Of a stretch of 64,000 nucleotides of DNA, positions 63,591-64,000 are shown piece after piece; within the stretch, counting starts at the first letter, position 1, and each line of letters opens with the position of its first letter. The translations under genes and the position numbers were made by a program. The notes under the pieces were generated by a model. It had not been told where the DNA came from and made no database searches. It was given only the letters and a program-made list of their open reading frames with translations. Source of the stretch: Lysobacterales bacterium (lineage in GTDB: Bacteria; Pseudomonadota; Gammaproteobacteria; Xanthomonadales; Xanthomonadaceae); contig JADKCY010000002.1 in assembly GCA_016718605.1 (NCBI GenBank), positions 744,001 to 808,000 of the forward strand, written 5' to 3'.

Positions 63591-64000
63591 ATGACCTCAG
63601 CGACTTTCGAGTTCTCCCGTCTGCTGGACGACTGTCGGCAAGGCGACTCGCAGGCGGCGGCTCGATTGATCACCTTGGTGTACGCCGATCTTCAGCGCTT
63701 GGCGAGAGCCCAGCGCGGCCACTCCGAAGGCAACCGTACTCTCAACACCACGTCACTTGTGCATGAGTGCTACCTGCGCATCGCCGGTGACGCCACGCAC
63801 TCGGTGGAGTCCCGCGCGCACTTCTTCAATCTTGCCAGCCGGGTCATGCGTCAGGTTCTGTGCGACTACGCCCGCCAACGCATTGCCGCCAAACGCGGCG
63901 GTGGCGCAATGCAAGTCACCGAATCAGCGATCGACAGCGAGCGCGACGCGGAAGCGTGCGAATTGATCGAACTCGATGATTTGTTGAAAGGACTGGAGCG
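63591..64000 (+). CDS. ECF-type sigma factor (3' end outside the window)
   Basis: The first 136 residues of an RNA polymerase sigma factor of the ECF-like Sigma70_ECF (PF07638-type) group. The sigma-2 helix region reads LVYADLQRLARAQRGHSEG, followed by TLNTTSLVHECYLRIAGD and the conserved AHFFNLASRVMRQVLCDYAR. Sigma-4 is beyond the edge. AAGGA lies eight bases before the ATG. It is divergent from putA. In Lysobacterales such sigmas are often followed by a Ser/Thr kinase gene; none can be seen here. Confidence 0.9.
   Translation, partial: MTSATFEFSRLLDDCRQGDSQAAARLITLVYADLQRLARAQRGHSEGNRTLNTTSLVHECYLRIAGDATHSVESRAHFFNLASRVMRQVLCDYARQRIAAKRGGGAMQVTESAIDSERDAEACELIELDDLLKGLE

Overview
The window is a chromosomal segment of a gammaproteobacterium, most likely of the order Lysobacterales (Xanthomonadales), Rhodanobacteraceae-like. 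Three things suggest this: the gene order, high G/C at third codon positions, and typical gammaproteobacterial tRNA and ribosomal operons with encoded CCA ends. The order is tRNA-Tyr-Gly-Thr-tuf-tRNA-Trp-secE-nusG-rplKAJL-rpoBC-rpsLG next to lolB-ispE-tRNA-Gln-prs-rplY-pth-ychF, then divergent hemA-prfA. The genus call is inference from order and protein character; no search was run.

Positions 1-14,800 (all minus strand) hold the core transcription/translation block: four tRNAs, EF-Tu, SecE, NusG, L11, L1, L10, L7/L12, RNA polymerase beta and beta', S12 and the start of S7. A strong promoter sits before tRNA-Tyr and another before rpsL. Hairpins lie after tuf, after rplL, between rpoB and rpoC, and after rpoC. 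Positions 14,800-21,700 (minus) carry a housekeeping run: ychF, pth, rplY, prs, tRNA-Gln, ispE, lolB and a TPR protein. Divergent from it are hemA, prfA and a GT41 (OGT-like) glycosyltransferase, then a class I PPK2 and a large secreted protein with a duplicated aromatic domain.

Positions 29,200-43,600 form a polyamine island. A long minus-strand operon (puuD, glutamine-synthetase-like ligase, spuC-type aminotransferase, potFGHI-type transporter, aldehyde dehydrogenase, M61 peptidase) faces a plus-strand pair (second ligase, FAD oxidase). A 10+10 bp inverted repeat lies between the two units. Together they can import putrescine, gamma-glutamylate it, oxidise it and release GABA for conversion to succinate. 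The plus unit is separated from puuB by a MITE-like double-hairpin element.

Positions 43,600-54,800 contain a probable frameshifted gene remnant, a TPR membrane protein, gph-pgk, a GNAT enzyme, an ATP-grasp enzyme and etfBA. Then comes a 70-residue protein that looks like a histidine-kinase DHp domain on its own. The last group is a compact envelope cassette: a secreted CxCC beta-propeller-like protein, a TonB-dependent receptor with a Fur-like site upstream, a PepSY-type membrane protein and an overlapping 57-residue membrane protein. This cassette and the solo DHp protein are the least conventional parts of the window.

Positions 54,900-64,000 contain a MacB/LolCDE-type ABC exporter (adaptor, permease, ATPase), an unrecognised polytopic membrane protein, a bifunctional PutA and the 5' part of an ECF-type sigma factor cut by the window end.
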